From positions 27,533 through 91,532 of the forward strand of contig NZ_CABPRZ010000024.1 in the NCBI RefSeq assembly GCF_902459695.1: a stretch of 64,000 nucleotides of DNA. The letters are read 5' to 3'. Within the stretch, counting starts at the first letter, position 1. The number at the start of each line of letters is the position of its first letter. The position numbers were made by a program, and so were the translations under genes. Under the pieces are notes generated by a model. It saw only the letters and a program-made list of their open reading frames with translations. It was not told the DNA's origin and made no database searches. Below, one piece after another: positions 46,770 through 56,037 of this stretch. This stretch comes from Pandoraea terrae. GTDB taxonomy: Bacteria; Pseudomonadota; Gammaproteobacteria; Burkholderiales; Burkholderiaceae.

Positions 46770-47570
46770 ATGAAGCACTTCATCGCGGCCGCCGTTCTGG
46801 CGGCGGGCGCTATCGCGGGCGCACACGCACAATCCGTCACGGCCTCGAATCCGGCTGGCCAGGCGTCGTCCCGCATCGACGACATCGTCAAGGCGGGCGT
46901 GCTGCGCGTGTGTACCACGGGCGACTACAAGCCCTATACGTATCTGCGCGCCGATGGTCAGTTCGAGGGCATCGACATCGACCTTGCGCATTCGCTGGCC
47001 AAGTCGCTCGGTGTGCGCGCCGAGTGGGTGAAAACCAGCTGGCCGAAGCTTATGGACGATTTTACGGCGGGCAAATGCGATCTCGCCGTCGGGGGTGTCT
47101 CGGTGACGCTGGACCGGGCCCGCCGGGCATATTTCAGCCGGGTGGTGATGGTTGACGGCAAATCACCGATCGTGCGTTGCGCCGACGTGGCGAAGTACCA
47201 GACACTGGCCGACCTGAACCGGCCAAGCACGCGCGCGATCGTCAATCCGGGCGGCACCAATGAGCGCTTCGCGCGCCAGTTCATGCCGAACGCCACGCTG
47301 ACCGTGTATCCCGACAATGTGACGATCTTCCAGCAGATTGCCGCCGGCCGTGCCGACGTGATGGTGACGGACAGCTCCGAGACGTTGCTGCAGCACAAAC
47401 TCAACCCGACACTATGCCCGGTCAATCCGGACAAGCCGCTGCAATTCGGTGAAAAGGCGTATCTGTTGCCGCGCGGCGACGATGCGTTCAAGGCGTACGT
47501 CGATCAGTGGCTGCACCTCGCCCAGCAGACCGGCGAGTATCAGGCCATCGTCGACAAGTGGCTGAAGTGA
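46770..47570 (+). CDS. pheC: Periplasmic cyclohexadienyl dehydratase-like protein (PheC-like)
   Basis: 266 residues. A signal peptide (MKHFIAAAVLAAGAIAGAHA) precedes a type II periplasmic binding fold. The strings VLRVCTTGDYKPYTY, TSWPKLMDDF, AIVNPGGTNERFAR, PDNVTIFQQIAAGRADVMVTD and EKAYLLPRGDDAFKAYVDQWL closely follow what I know of PheC, the periplasmic cyclohexadienyl (prephenate/arogenate) dehydratase. Known: PheC converts prephenate to phenylpyruvate or arogenate to phenylalanine outside the cytosol. A plain amino-acid binding role is the alternative. The start at 46770 is set by AAGGAG five bases upstream. No transporter genes are adjacent, which favours the enzyme. Confidence 0.82.
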   Translation: MKHFIAAAVLAAGAIAGAHAQSVTASNPAGQASSRIDDIVKAGVLRVCTTGDYKPYTYLRADGQFEGIDIDLAHSLAKSLGVRAEWVKTSWPKLMDDFTAGKCDLAVGGVSVTLDRARRAYFSRVVMVDGKSPIVRCADVAKYQTLADLNRPSTRAIVNPGGTNERFARQFMPNATLTVYPDNVTIFQQIAAGRADVMVTDSSETLLQHKLNPTLCPVNPDKPLQFGEKAYLLPRGDDAFKAYVDQWLHLAQQTGEYQAIVDKWLK

Positions 47571-47655
47571 GCACGACCGCCGCGCTTGGCCCGCCAAGTC
47601 GCGCAGACGTTGCGCGCCATCAGCCCGTAATAGGCGAGCAGGCCGGCGTCGATGG

Positions 47656-48141
47656 TCATCGTGGGCGCGCGTGGATCAAGGAAGCGGCGGCTGCGCGCGA
47701 ATCGAACATTTGCCAGCGCTGATGTTCGATTTTTACGCAACGGTCCATCACGACGTCGAGGCCGGCGGCAAGCGCACGCGCGGCAGCCTCGTCGTTTTCG
47801 ATGCCGAGCTGCATCCATACGCTCGCTGCCCCGATCGCAATGGCTTCGTCAACAATGGGCGGGATGTCGCTGCTGCGGCGGAAGCAATCGACCATGGCGA
47901 TGCGCAGGCCTTCGGCTCGCAAGGCCTGCGCGGCTTCCGTCAGCGATGCATGGCAAGGCTCGCCGAGGATGCCGCCGTCGATGCCCGCCGCTTGCGGATT
48001 GACCGGCACGATGCGATAGCCGTGCTGCTGCATGTAGCGCGAAGTGGTAAAGCTCGGCCGCTCGGGCCTGGGTGACAAGCCGACGACCGCGATAACGCGG
48101 TCGCGCGCGAGGATCTTCGTCAGGCGTTCCAGTTCATTCAT
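47656..48141 (-). CDS. CoA-binding (YccU-type) Rossmann-fold protein
   Basis: 161 residues. The CoA-binding fold is seen in VIAVVGLSPRPERPSFTTSR, MQQHGYRIVPVNPQ, GEPCHASLTEA, and VWMQLGIENDEAAARALAAGLDVVMDRCVKIEH, the last containing the family's conserved C-V-K-x-E-H. Related proteins are small cytosolic domains like the N-terminus of succinyl-CoA synthetase alpha; their role is poorly defined. The start MNELERLTK at 48141 is chosen on family length; an in-frame extension lacks conservation. No strong ribosome-binding site is visible. Confidence 0.88.
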   Translation of the reverse strand: MNELERLTKILARDRVIAVVGLSPRPERPSFTTSRYMQQHGYRIVPVNPQAAGIDGGILGEPCHASLTEAAQALRAEGLRIAMVDCFRRSSDIPPIVDEAIAIGAASVWMQLGIENDEAAARALAAGLDVVMDRCVKIEHQRWQMFDSRAAAASLIHARPR

Positions 48142-48690
48142 GCTGCGGATGCATCGATGGAGCGGGAACGACGAGGCTAGCATATCGGCATGATTCTTGC
48201 GCGAATCCGGGGCCTTCCCCAACCGGTTTCGGCAGATTGGAAAATTCACTCGGGACCACGAATCAATGTCGGGCCCGCTGCGCCACGTTCTCCGTGAGAA
48301 GCCCGTCCCGCAAGCCTTCGCGGGCAGTCCGAGGTGTTACAACCTGAAACACTTTGTTACCCCTCGCCGGAGGGGTTTCCCACACAATGCATTTCATCGC
48401 TGAAGCGCTTATCCCCCGGTAACGCGAAAGTGTGACTGTATCGCGAGAGGCGTCCCCCGGCGCCGATCGCAAGCGGTTCGATACAGTGCTCCGAATCTGG
48501 TCTCCTCGCGCTAACCCCGTAGCGTGTGGTTTTGGCGGGCCCGTGTGTCCCGCCATTTTTTTGTCCGCCGCGCTTGTTCCGTGGCCGGCACGCTCCCGTA
48601 CGCCCCCTTCCTCGCAGTCCTGTGCATTGACGATCACGTGTCGCTAATCGGCGTCGCGCACCGTTCATCTTCCAGATCCGGCAAGCTGAT
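48142..48690. other. Structured 549-base intergenic region, possible small RNA
   Basis: No supported gene. Three structured elements are seen. CCCTC/GAGGG around GCCG lies near 48361-48374. A perfect 9-base stem, ACTGTATCG (48435-48443) with CGATACAGT (48479-48487), closes a 35-base loop. A strong plus-strand terminator lies at 48534-48562. Both flanking genes are on the minus strand, so a plus-strand terminator here needs its own plus-strand transcript. I do not recognise the RNA family. Confidence 0.45.
48534..48562 (+). terminator. Plus-strand intrinsic terminator with no plus-strand gene before it
   Basis: GGCGGG and CCCGCC arms around CCCGTGTGT, followed by A and seven T residues. The nearest plus-strand gene upstream is the PheC-like one, ending almost 1 kb away with an opposite-strand gene in between. 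It therefore probably ends an unrecognised small RNA. Confidence 0.75.
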
Positions 48691-49479
48691 TCAGCGCGTG
48701 GCGCGCAGCCAGGGTTTGAGCCAGCCGAGTCCGGCGCGCGTGGCGCCTTGCGGCCGATATTCGCAGCCTACCCAGCCGGTGTAGCCGAGTTCGTCCAGCA
48801 GACCGAACAGGAACGGGTAATTGACCTCGCCGGTATCGGGCTCATGACGCGCCGGCACGCCCGCGACCTGGACATGCCCGATGTGCGCGATCTGCTGACG
48901 GAGTTTGACCGCCAGGTCGCCTTCGACAATCTGGCAGTGATAGGCGTCGAATTGCACTTTCAGATTGGCGGCGCCGACTTCCTGCCGCAACGCATGCGCG
49001 TCGTCCTGACGATTCAGAAAATACCCGGGCATATCGCGCGGATTGATCGGTTCGATCAGGATGGTGATGCCATGCGCCGCGGCCCGTTCGGCCGCATGCG
49101 CGAGGTTGGCTGCGAAGGTGGCGTGTGCCGTGGACCTGTCGACCGAACGGCCCGGAATGCCGGCCATGACGTGAAGGTTTCGGCAGCCTAGCGTGTCTGC
49201 ATAATCGAGCGCTTGTTCGAGCGCATCGCGAAACTGCGCCTCGCGGCCCGGCAGGGCGGCAAGACCGCGCTCTCCGGCGGCCCAATCGCCCGGCGAGACG
49301 TTGAACAGCACCTGCGTCAAGCCGGCGTCGTCGAGCCGCCGGCGAATCTCCTGCGCGGGGTGTTCGTATGGAAACAGGCATTCGACGCCGCGAAAGCCGT
49401 CGCTTGCTGCCTCCCTGAAACGATCGAGAAACGGCACTTCCTGATAGAGGAGGGTCAGGTTCGCGGCAAATCGCGGCAT
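48691..49479 (-). CDS. hyi: Hydroxypyruvate isomerase / xylose-isomerase-like TIM-barrel protein
   Basis: 262 residues beginning [20 protein letters not shown]. Family landmarks are [59 protein letters not shown] with the metal-binding Glu, and [43 protein letters not shown]. These match Hyi, which interconverts hydroxypyruvate and tartronate semialdehyde in glyoxylate use. No gcl or glxR genes are adjacent. The start at 49479 follows CGGAGACTTCG; upstream in-frame sequence is unconserved. Confidence 0.88.
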   Translation of the reverse strand: MPRFAANLTLLYQEVPFLDRFREAASDGFRGVECLFPYEHPAQEIRRRLDDAGLTQVLFNVSPGDWAAGERGLAALPGREAQFRDALEQALDYADTLGCRNLHVMAGIPGRSVDRSTAHATFAANLAHAAERAAAHGITILIEPINPRDMPGYFLNRQDDAHALRQEVGAANLKVQFDAYHCQIVEGDLAVKLRQQIAHIGHVQVAGVPARHEPDTGEVNYPFLFGLLDELGYTGWVGCEYRPQGATRAGLGWLKPWLRATR

Positions 49480-49555
49480 CGAAGTCTCCGTAGCGGACGG
49501 TCGGTCAGGAAAACGAACTGAAGATCGGACCGAAGCCGCCGCTACAGCAAACGAC

Positions 49556-50110
49556 TCACTCCACGCCGATCTGTGGCGATGCAACGCTGCGCAACTGGAA
49601 CCGGCCGTCGTTGTTGAACAGCCAGGTTTCCACCACACGCACCCGGCCGCTGCTGTCGACCAGCGCACGGTTGGGCGGCGGGAACGGTCCGGCGCGCCGC
49701 AGGCTGGTGACCGCGACTTTTTCGGCCTCACGATCGCCGTTGCCGCGGAACACCCGCACCGCAGAGATATTGCCTTCGCGGTCGACCCAGTATTCGAGCG
49801 CCACGATGGACCGCAGCAGCGCTTGCGGGCGCCCTGGATTGACCTCGCGGCCGCTCGTCTCGGTAATGCGCGTCGCCAGTTGCAGTTTATAGAGTTCCAG
49901 CGCGCTTGGGGGCGCTTCCGCCGGCGGCGGCAGCTTGATGCCGAGCGGGCCCTTCGGTCCCTCTTCGGTGATCGCGCATGCGCCGAGCAGGAGCGCGAGA
50001 CCGCACGCCGCGAAGGTTGCAGCGCGCATCCCGGCGCCGCGTAGATTACGTGTCTTCAGGCCATCGTGCGCGCGGTGGCCGTCAGTGTTTTTGATGTTGG
50101 ACAAAGGCAT
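49556..50110 (-). CDS. Lipoprotein with TonB-like C-terminal domain
   Basis: 184 residues. A lipobox, LALLLGAC, lies about 45 residues in, after a basic stretch, so the mature protein would be lipid-anchored. The C-terminal half ([34 protein letters not shown], residues about 110-145) has the shape of the TonB C-terminal fold. Known: TonB-like domains contact outer-membrane proteins or peptidoglycan. A shorter start at [10 protein letters not shown] (50029) would place the lipobox normally; I kept 50110 because GCGAGG precedes it with good spacing. The exact role is unknown. Confidence 0.65.
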   Translation of the reverse strand: MPLSNIKNTDGHRAHDGLKTRNLRGAGMRAATFAACGLALLLGACAITEEGPKGPLGIKLPPPAEAPPSALELYKLQLATRITETSGREVNPGRPQALLRSIVALEYWVDREGNISAVRVFRGNGDREAEKVAVTSLRRAGPFPPPNRALVDSSGRVRVVETWLFNNDGRFQLRSVASPQIGVE

Positions 50111-50332
50111 GATGGCCTCGCTGGCAAAAATATAACGGGTGGCCCGGTGCGGCGGCATTTGTCAAATCCCATCATAGGGCGCGCGCGCTGCTCCCGCTGT
50201 CCGGTAAACCCGGGTCGGGTCAACCCCTGCGCAAGGCATGGGCGTGTGTGGCAAGCTTGCTATTTTACGGTGACAATATGACACACGTGCCGGTGATGGG
50301 TGGCATGACGAATTGATTTATTTGGAGCGAAG

Positions 50333-50689
50333 ATGATTACGATGTACCACAACCCGCGGTGTTCGAAGTCGCGCGAAGCCTATGCGCTGCTGGAAGCGGC
50401 GCACGCCGCCGGTGGCGACGCCGTCACGGTGATCGACTACCTCAAGACGCCGCCGACGCTGGATGAACTCAAGCGCCTGCACAAGCTGCTGGGGGTGCCG
50501 GTGCGCGAGATGCTGCGCGACGGCGAAGACGAGTACAACACCCTGGGCCTGGCCGACGGCTCGCTGGCCGACGACGCCTTGCTTGCCGCCGTCGCGGCAC
50601 ATCCGAAGCTGCTGCAACGGCCGATCGTGGTTCACGGCAAACGCGCGGTGATCGCGCGCCCGCCGGAACGCGTGCGCGAGGTGCTGTAG
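50333..50689 (+). CDS. arsC: ArsC-family arsenate reductase (glutaredoxin-type)
   Basis: 118 residues. The catalytic Cys10 is in YHNPRCSKSREA, and the family's LLQRPIVVHGKRAVIARPPE near the C-terminus carries the Arg residues that hold the oxyanion. The middle contains LLGVPVREMLRDGEDEYNTLGL. It reduces arsenate to arsenite with glutathione/glutaredoxin, though the YfgD-like branch may have other roles. It is a single gene outside any ars operon (no arsR or arsB nearby), which favours the YfgD-like branch. GGAGCG precedes the ATG. Confidence 0.88.
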   Translation: MITMYHNPRCSKSREAYALLEAAHAAGGDAVTVIDYLKTPPTLDELKRLHKLLGVPVREMLRDGEDEYNTLGLADGSLADDALLAAVAAHPKLLQRPIVVHGKRAVIARPPERVREVL

Positions 50690-50701
50690 TAACGGCATCG
50701 C

Positions 50702-51418
50702 TCAGGCGCCTGCGGCCGTTTCGGCGTCCGTTGCCGCCGGTCCTCCGGTATCCCCGGTTTCGAAGCCCGCAACGCGCGACGCGGGGCTGCGCCATCCGGG
50801 GAGTGCCGCAAGCGAGGCCTGCTGCGTCTTCAACTCCGCGAGCATGTTGCAGAACAGCGCGCCCTGCTCGAGCGCGTCGTCGAGCGCGACGTGCGTATGC
50901 GGCAGCGGATCGAACCAGTCCTTCGGCAGCCGGGGCTTGATGTTCTTGCGGTACGGCATGCCGGTCATCGCGAAGGCCAGCGTCTTCACGTCGAGCGCCG
51001 ACCACGAGAACGGGCAACGGCCGACGTACCGCATCATGTACCAGAACATGAACGTGAAATCGAAGCCGGCCGGATACGCCACGAACACCGGCTTGCCCGG
51101 CAGCTTCTCCACCCATTTCACATAGGCCTTGAGCGCCTTGGCCGGATCTTCCGGGTCGATGCGGCACGCTTCCCAGGCCGCCGGTTCCGTTTTCCACCAT
51201 TTCATCGTCATGGGGTGGCCCTTCGCGTCGGGCAGGAACTCGAGATTCGCCGAGAATGTGCCGAGCAGTTCCTTGTCTGCGGTGTAGGCGGCCGACGCGA
51301 AACTCAGCATCGAATGCGGGCCGGGAATCGGGCCGTCCGCTTCGACGTCCGTGCTGACAAAGATTTCCTCGTCCGCGGGAATCGCGCGCGACGGCGGGTT
51401 GACGATCGCTTCGCTCAT
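50702..51418 (-). CDS. 3'-5' exonuclease-like protein (DEDDh family)
   Basis: 238 residues. The DEDDh residues are seen: Asp24 and Glu26 in VSTDVEADG, an Asp in [14 protein letters not shown], and the His...Asp pair in [13 protein letters not shown]. The insertion [13 protein letters not shown] is common in a subgroup of uncharacterised bacterial exonucleases. The C-terminal 35 residues are Ala/Gly/Thr-rich and disordered-looking. It overlaps the upstream hydrolase gene by 4 bases, so the two are co-translated. Whether the substrate is RNA or DNA is not shown. Confidence 0.85.
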   Translation of the reverse strand: MSEAIVNPPSRAIPADEEIFVSTDVEADGPIPGPHSMLSFASAAYTADKELLGTFSANLEFLPDAKGHPMTMKWWKTEPAAWEACRIDPEDPAKALKAYVKWVEKLPGKPVFVAYPAGFDFTFMFWYMMRYVGRCPFSWSALDVKTLAFAMTGMPYRKNIKPRLPKDWFDPLPHTHVALDDALEQGALFCNMLAELKTQQASLAALPGWRSPASRVAGFETGDTGGPAATDAETAAGA

Positions 51419-52071
51419 GCGCCGCTCCGGGCCAGCACAGCGTCGGCCACATAGGGATTCGTCTGCCGCTCCTGCCCGAAGGTCGACACGGGACCGTGTC
51501 CGGGGATGAACGTGACGTCGTCGCCAAGCGGCCAGAGCTTGGCGCGGATCGAGGCAATCAGATCGGCGTGATTGCCGCGCGGGAAATCGGTCCGGCCGAT
51601 CGATCCCGCGAACAGGACGTCGCCGACGCTCGCCAGTTTCTCATCGCGTGAGAAGAACACCACGTGGCCGGGCGTATGGCCGGGGCAGTGGAAGACGTCG
51701 AGCGTGACGTCGCCGAACCGGACAGTGTCGCCGTCGCCGAGCCAACGGTCGGGCGTGAACGGCTCGGCCTCCGGAAAGCCGAAGCGCGCACTTTGGGCGG
51801 CCAGCTGATCGATCCAGAAGGCGTCATCGGGATGCGGGCCTTCGATCGGCACCCCCATGCGCTCGGCCAGCGTGCCGGCGCCGCCGCAATGGTCAAGGTG
51901 GCCGTGGGTGAGGAAAATCTTCTCGAGCGTGACGCCCTGGCGTTCGATTTCGCCGACGATCAGGTCGAGGTCGCCGCCGGGATCGACCACGGCGGCGCGT
52001 TTCGTCGCGTCGCAGACCAATAGCGTGCAGTTCTGCTGGAACGGCGTGACGGGAATCAGAGTGACGTTCAT
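51415..52071 (-). CDS. Metallo-beta-lactamase-fold hydrolase (glyoxalase II-like)
   Basis: 218 residues. Zinc ligands of the fold are in order: [12 protein letters not shown], the His of [16 protein letters not shown], the Asp of [19 protein letters not shown], and the last His in [12 protein letters not shown]. The N-terminus, [20 protein letters not shown], is typical of the small YcbL-type group, often glyoxalase II-like thioesterases. The start at 52071 is the family start. It is the first gene of a two-gene unit with the exonuclease-like gene. Confidence 0.9.
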   Translation of the reverse strand: MNVTLIPVTPFQQNCTLLVCDATKRAAVVDPGGDLDLIVGEIERQGVTLEKIFLTHGHLDHCGGAGTLAERMGVPIEGPHPDDAFWIDQLAAQSARFGFPEAEPFTPDRWLGDGDTVRFGDVTLDVFHCPGHTPGHVVFFSRDEKLASVGDVLFAGSIGRTDFPRGNHADLIASIRAKLWPLGDDVTFIPGHGPVSTFGQERQTNPYVADAVLARSGA

Positions 52072-52259
52072 GGGGTATCGCGGGCTTTCGTCAGTAATGT
52101 TCGGTTTCGCCCTATTGTAATTCGCCTGCGCCGGACGCTGCGCCGAGGATTGCCGCACGGCCTGAACGGGGGCGCCCGTCGTCTCAAATTCGATATGTCA
52201 CGCCGCATGTGAGTAGCCACTAACATAAATGCGCGCGGACCGTGTTAGACTCGCGGCCT

Positions 52260-52865
52260 ATGCGAACACGCGACATGCTCACACGGTTCGCGGTCGGCGG
52301 CGTCGTCGCAATGCTCATGACGGCCTGCGCAACGCCGCTGGAACCCAAATCCTCGACGCCGGGAAAGACGCCGGTGCACAAGCCATCACCGGCCGACGCC
52401 GCGCAGGTGGGGTCAAGTTTCGACCTCCAATGGCCGGGCCGCGCGCGCCGCGGCGCGGGGCTATCCCCGTCGGACGACGGCGCGCCGGAACAGGATGGCG
52501 TGGCGCGCTTGCGGGCCGACGCCGGCACGTTCTTCCAGACGGGCGTCGCCTCCTGGTACGGCAAGAAATTCCACGGACGGCGTACGGCCACCGGCGAGGC
52601 GTTCGACATGAACGAGCCGACCGCGGCGCACCCGACCCTGCCGCTGGGCAGTTTCGCGATCGTGCGCAACACGGCCAACGACAAGGTCGTCGTGGTCAAG
52701 ATCAACGATCGCGGGCCGTACGCCAGGAACCGCATCATCGATCTTTCCTACGGTGCGGCCAGGGCGCTCGATTTCGTCAAGCAGGGCAAGGCACGCGTCG
52801 AGATTCGCCGCCTGTCGCGCAGCGAAGTCGCCGCACTCGGCCTGGATCAGGACAAGGCGCCCTGA
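52260..52865 (+). CDS. rlpA: RlpA-family lipoprotein (septal-ring lytic transglycosylase-like)
   Basis: 201 residues. An N-terminal lipobox, MLMTACA, gives a lipoprotein; a Pro/Ser-rich spacer (about 25-85) leads to the double-psi beta-barrel with GVASWYGKKFHGRRTATGE and VVKINDRGPYARNRIIDLSYGAA, the conserved RlpA segments with catalytic Asp. No SPOR domain follows, so this is the short form. Known: RlpA cleaves naked glycan strands at the division site in some species. The start may be 52260 or 52275; no ribosome-binding site is clear, and a TAGACT box just upstream hints at a very short leader. Confidence 0.88.
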   Translation: MRTRDMLTRFAVGGVVAMLMTACATPLEPKSSTPGKTPVHKPSPADAAQVGSSFDLQWPGRARRGAGLSPSDDGAPEQDGVARLRADAGTFFQTGVASWYGKKFHGRRTATGEAFDMNEPTAAHPTLPLGSFAIVRNTANDKVVVVKINDRGPYARNRIIDLSYGAARALDFVKQGKARVEIRRLSRSEVAALGLDQDKAP

Positions 52866-53089
52866 TTCCGCGCCCCGCGTCACCAACCCTCCATTCGCAA
52901 CCCTCCATTCGGAACCTTCCGGAAATTTGCCCGAGGCGACGCTTGGGCGGCCGCAGGCATTGTTTGCGCCCGTGGTTTGCCGGTAGACTGTGCCCCACGC
53001 GCAGGCGCACCGGTTCGGTGCGTCCGATAGAGGCCCGCACAGACCTGGGCCCGGCGCACCTTTCATCATGCATTCCTGAAGGAGTTTTG

Positions 53090-54073
53090 ATGTCGACGAT
53101 CGGCAAACAAGCCTCGCGCACGCTGCTGTGCGCACTGGCCGCGACACTGTTGGGGACGACGGGCGCGGCTTTCGCACAGAGCAAGTCGGTATCGGTGCTG
53201 GCAATCGTGGAGCACCCGGCGCTCGACGCCATTCGTGACGGCGCGCGCGACGAGCTGAAGGCGGAAGGTTTTGAGGCAGGCAAGAACCTGAAGTGGGAAT
53301 ACCAGAGCGCGCAGGGCAACGTAGGAACAGCCGCCCAGATCGCCCGCAAGTTCGTGGGCGACAAGCCTGACGCGATCATCGGCATTGCCACGCCGACCGC
53401 GCAGGCCGTGGCTTCCGCCACGAAGAGCGTACCGCTCGTGTACTCGGGCGTGACCGACCCGGTCGCCGCACAGCTGGTGAAGGGCTGGGGCCCGTCGGGC
53501 ACCAATGTCACCGGCGTGTCGGACAAGCTGCCGCTCGACAAGCAGGTGGCCCTGATCAAGCGCGTCGTGCCGAACGCGAAGCGCGTGGGCATGGTGTACA
53601 ACCCGGGTGAAGCGAACTCGGTGGTGGTCGTCAATGAACTGAAGAAGCTGCTGCCGGGCGCCGGCATGACCCTGGTCGAAGCCGCCGCACCGCGTACGGT
53701 CGACATCAGTTCGGCTGCCGCGAGCCTGGTCGGCAAGGTCGACGTGATCTACACGAACACCGACAACAACGTGGTGTCGGCCTACGAGTCGCTGGTCAAG
53801 GTTGCGAACGACCGCAAGATCCCGCTGGTTGCGTCGGACACCGACAGCGTCAAGCGCGGCGCGATTGCGGCGCTTGGCATCAACTACTACGACTTGGGCC
53901 GTCAGACCGGCAAGGTGGTGGCACGCGTGCTCAAGGGCGAGAAGCCGGGCGCGATTGCCTCCGAAACCAGCTCGAACCTGGAGCTGTTCGTGAACACGGC
54001 GGCCGCCGAGAAACAGGGCGTGAAGCTGTCGGACGCGCTGATCAAGGAAGCCAAGACGGTCATCAAGCAATAA
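53090..54073 (+). CDS. TrpX/DUF534-type ABC transporter substrate-binding protein
   Basis: 327 residues. A signal peptide (ASRTLLCALAATLLGTTGAA, cleavage after FAQ) leads into a type I periplasmic binding fold: VSVLAIVEHPALDAIRDGARDEL, IIGIATPTAQAVASATKSVP, VYSGVTDPVAAQLV, GTNVTGVSDKLPLDKQ, VIYTNTDNNVVSAYESLVKVA, and ALGINYYDLGRQTGK. Known relatives bind tryptophan, tyrosine or other aromatic amino acids. AAGGAG lies six bases before the ATG. It forms a three-gene importer with the next permease and ATPase. Confidence 0.92.
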   Translation: MSTIGKQASRTLLCALAATLLGTTGAAFAQSKSVSVLAIVEHPALDAIRDGARDELKAEGFEAGKNLKWEYQSAQGNVGTAAQIARKFVGDKPDAIIGIATPTAQAVASATKSVPLVYSGVTDPVAAQLVKGWGPSGTNVTGVSDKLPLDKQVALIKRVVPNAKRVGMVYNPGEANSVVVVNELKKLLPGAGMTLVEAAAPRTVDISSAAASLVGKVDVIYTNTDNNVVSAYESLVKVANDRKIPLVASDTDSVKRGAIAALGINYYDLGRQTGKVVARVLKGEKPGAIASETSSNLELFVNTAAAEKQGVKLSDALIKEAKTVIKQ

Positions 54074-54278
54074 GATTGTCGGAACGGCGCCGGCCCCCGG
54101 CATTTGGCAAGGGGCCTGCGCCTGACGCGAAAGGGGCGGCGGCGGCCATCTTCGGATGACGCCGCCGCTCTTTGACCATTTGCCTCTCAATGGCCGGGAC
54201 GCCGCTGCCCCCCAAGCGGTCCGCCGACCGTCGGCGCCGTACGCGGCGCGCGTCGTCTCGTGCCCAGGAATTACGAAC

Positions 54279-55187
54279 ATGTCCCTTTTCTCTTTGATGG
54301 GCGCGTTGGAGATCGGCCTGATCTTCAGTCTTGTCGCGCTCGGGGTGCTGATATCGTTTCGCATCCTCAATTTCCCCGACCTGACCGTTGACGGCAGCTT
54401 CGCGCTCGGCGGCGCGGTGGCGGCCACCTTGATCGCCGGCGGCACGAATCCGTTCAACGCCACGCTGGCCGCCGCTGCGGCGGGCGCCGTGGCCGGGTTC
54501 ATCACCGGCTGGCTCAACGTGCGGCTCAAGATCATGGACCTGCTGGCCAGTATCCTGATGATGATCGCGCTGTACTCGATCAACCTGCGGGTGATGGGGG
54601 CGCCGAACGTGCCGCTGATCACGTCCCCGACCGTGTTCACACTGACCTTGCCCGAAACGCTGCCCGCGTGGCTGCCTGATTTCGTGGCGCGTCCGCTGTT
54701 GATGCTGGTCGTGGTGTTCGTCATCAAGTTCGCGCTCGACGCATTCTTCTCGTCGCAGCAAGGGCTGGCGATGCGCTCGACCGGCGCGAATCCGCGCATG
54801 GCGCGCGCGCAAGGCGTCAACACGGGCCGTGAAATTCTTGCCGGCATTGCGATGTCGAACGCGCTGGTGGCCTTGGCCGGCGCGCTGTTCGCACAGCTGC
54901 AGGGCGGTGCGGACATTTCGATGGGGATCGGCACGATCGTGATCGGGCTGGCGGCGGTGATCATCGGCGAGACGATCCTGCCGGCGCGCCGCATGTTGCT
55001 GACGACGCTCGCCGTCGTGCTGGGCGCCGTGCTGTACCGCTTCTTCATCGCACTGGCACTGAACAGCGACTTCATCGGCTTGAAAGCGCAGGATCTGAAC
55101 CTCGTCACGGCGCTGCTCGTGGCGATCGCCCTCGTGTTGCCGGCCACGCGCCGCAAACTGTTTGCCCGCAAGAACGGAGGCGCCTGA
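54279..55187 (+). CDS. ABC transporter permease of the TrpX-type importer
   Basis: 302 residues, about eight to nine membrane segments. LGVLISFRILNFPDLTVDGSF near the start, GLAMRSTGANPRMARAQGVN in the cytosolic loop that meets the ATPase, and GADISMGIGTIVIGLAAVIIGE are typical of permeases partnered with TrpX-like binding proteins. The ATG at 54279 is chosen because the first helix follows directly and CAGGAATT lies upstream. It is followed after 2 bases by the ATPase gene. Confidence 0.92.
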   Translation: MSLFSLMGALEIGLIFSLVALGVLISFRILNFPDLTVDGSFALGGAVAATLIAGGTNPFNATLAAAAAGAVAGFITGWLNVRLKIMDLLASILMMIALYSINLRVMGAPNVPLITSPTVFTLTLPETLPAWLPDFVARPLLMLVVVFVIKFALDAFFSSQQGLAMRSTGANPRMARAQGVNTGREILAGIAMSNALVALAGALFAQLQGGADISMGIGTIVIGLAAVIIGETILPARRMLLTTLAVVLGAVLYRFFIALALNSDFIGLKAQDLNLVTALLVAIALVLPATRRKLFARKNGGA

Positions 55188-55189
55188 TC

Positions 55190-55984
55190 ATGCTGAGCGC
55201 ACAAGACCTCAAAATCACCTTCAATCCGGGCACGCCGATTGAAAACCGCGCATTGCGCGGCATGTCGCTCGACATCCCGACGGGCCAGTTCGTGACCGTG
55301 ATTGGCTCGAACGGCGCCGGGAAGTCCACGTTTCTCAACGCCATCAGTGGCGACTTGATCGTCGATACCGGCAAGATTTCGATCGACGGCAACGAAGTCA
55401 CGCGCAAGACGGCGTGGCAGCGCGCCAATCTGGTCGCCCGCGTGTTCCAGGATCCGATGGCCGGCACCTGCGAGGCTCTGACGATCGAGGAAAACATGGC
55501 GCTGGCGGTCAAGCGCGGTGAACGGCGCCGGCTGCGCTTTGCGCTGGACAAGCCGCTGCGCGAGCGGTTTCGCGACAAGCTGCGTCTGCTCAACCTCGGG
55601 CTGGAGAACCGCCTGTCGGACCGTATCGGCCTACTGTCGGGCGGCCAGCGCCAGGCGGTGAGCCTGCTGATGGCGTCGTTGCAACCGTCGCGCATTCTCC
55701 TGCTCGACGAACACACGGCGGCGCTCGATCCCAAGACGGCCGCGTTCGTGCTGGAGTTGACGGCGCGCATCGTCGAGGAAAGCAAGCTCACAGCCATGAT
55801 GGTCACGCACAGCATGCGCCAGGCGCTCGACTACGGTCAGCGCACGGTCATGCTGCATCAGGGCAAGGTCGTTCTCGACGTCTCGGGCGAGGAGCGCCGT
55901 GGCCTGGACGTCCCCGACCTGCTCCACATGTTCGAGAAAACACGCGGCGAACAGCTCGACGACGACGCATTGTTGTTGGGATAA
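55190..55984 (+). CDS. ABC transporter ATP-binding protein of the TrpX-type importer
   Basis: 264 residues. Walker A GSNGAGKST, Q-loop VFQDPMAGTCEALTIEENMAL, signature LLSGGQRQAVSLLMA, Walker B ILLLDEHTAALDPKTA and H-loop VTHSMRQALDYG. The substitution of His for Pro after the Walker B Asp-Glu (DEHTAALD) is usual in this subfamily. It energises the importer encoded by the preceding two genes. An inverted repeat CGGATC..TCCGA / TCGGA..GATCCG (56000-56033) follows, without a T-run. Confidence 0.93.
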   Translation: MLSAQDLKITFNPGTPIENRALRGMSLDIPTGQFVTVIGSNGAGKSTFLNAISGDLIVDTGKISIDGNEVTRKTAWQRANLVARVFQDPMAGTCEALTIEENMALAVKRGERRRLRFALDKPLRERFRDKLRLLNLGLENRLSDRIGLLSGGQRQAVSLLMASLQPSRILLLDEHTAALDPKTAAFVLELTARIVEESKLTAMMVTHSMRQALDYGQRTVMLHQGKVVLDVSGEERRGLDVPDLLHMFEKTRGEQLDDDALLLG

Positions 55985-56037
55985 GTCGCGGGTTGACGGC
56001 GGATCGTCCGAATCGCAAGACTCGGATGATCCGCGCG

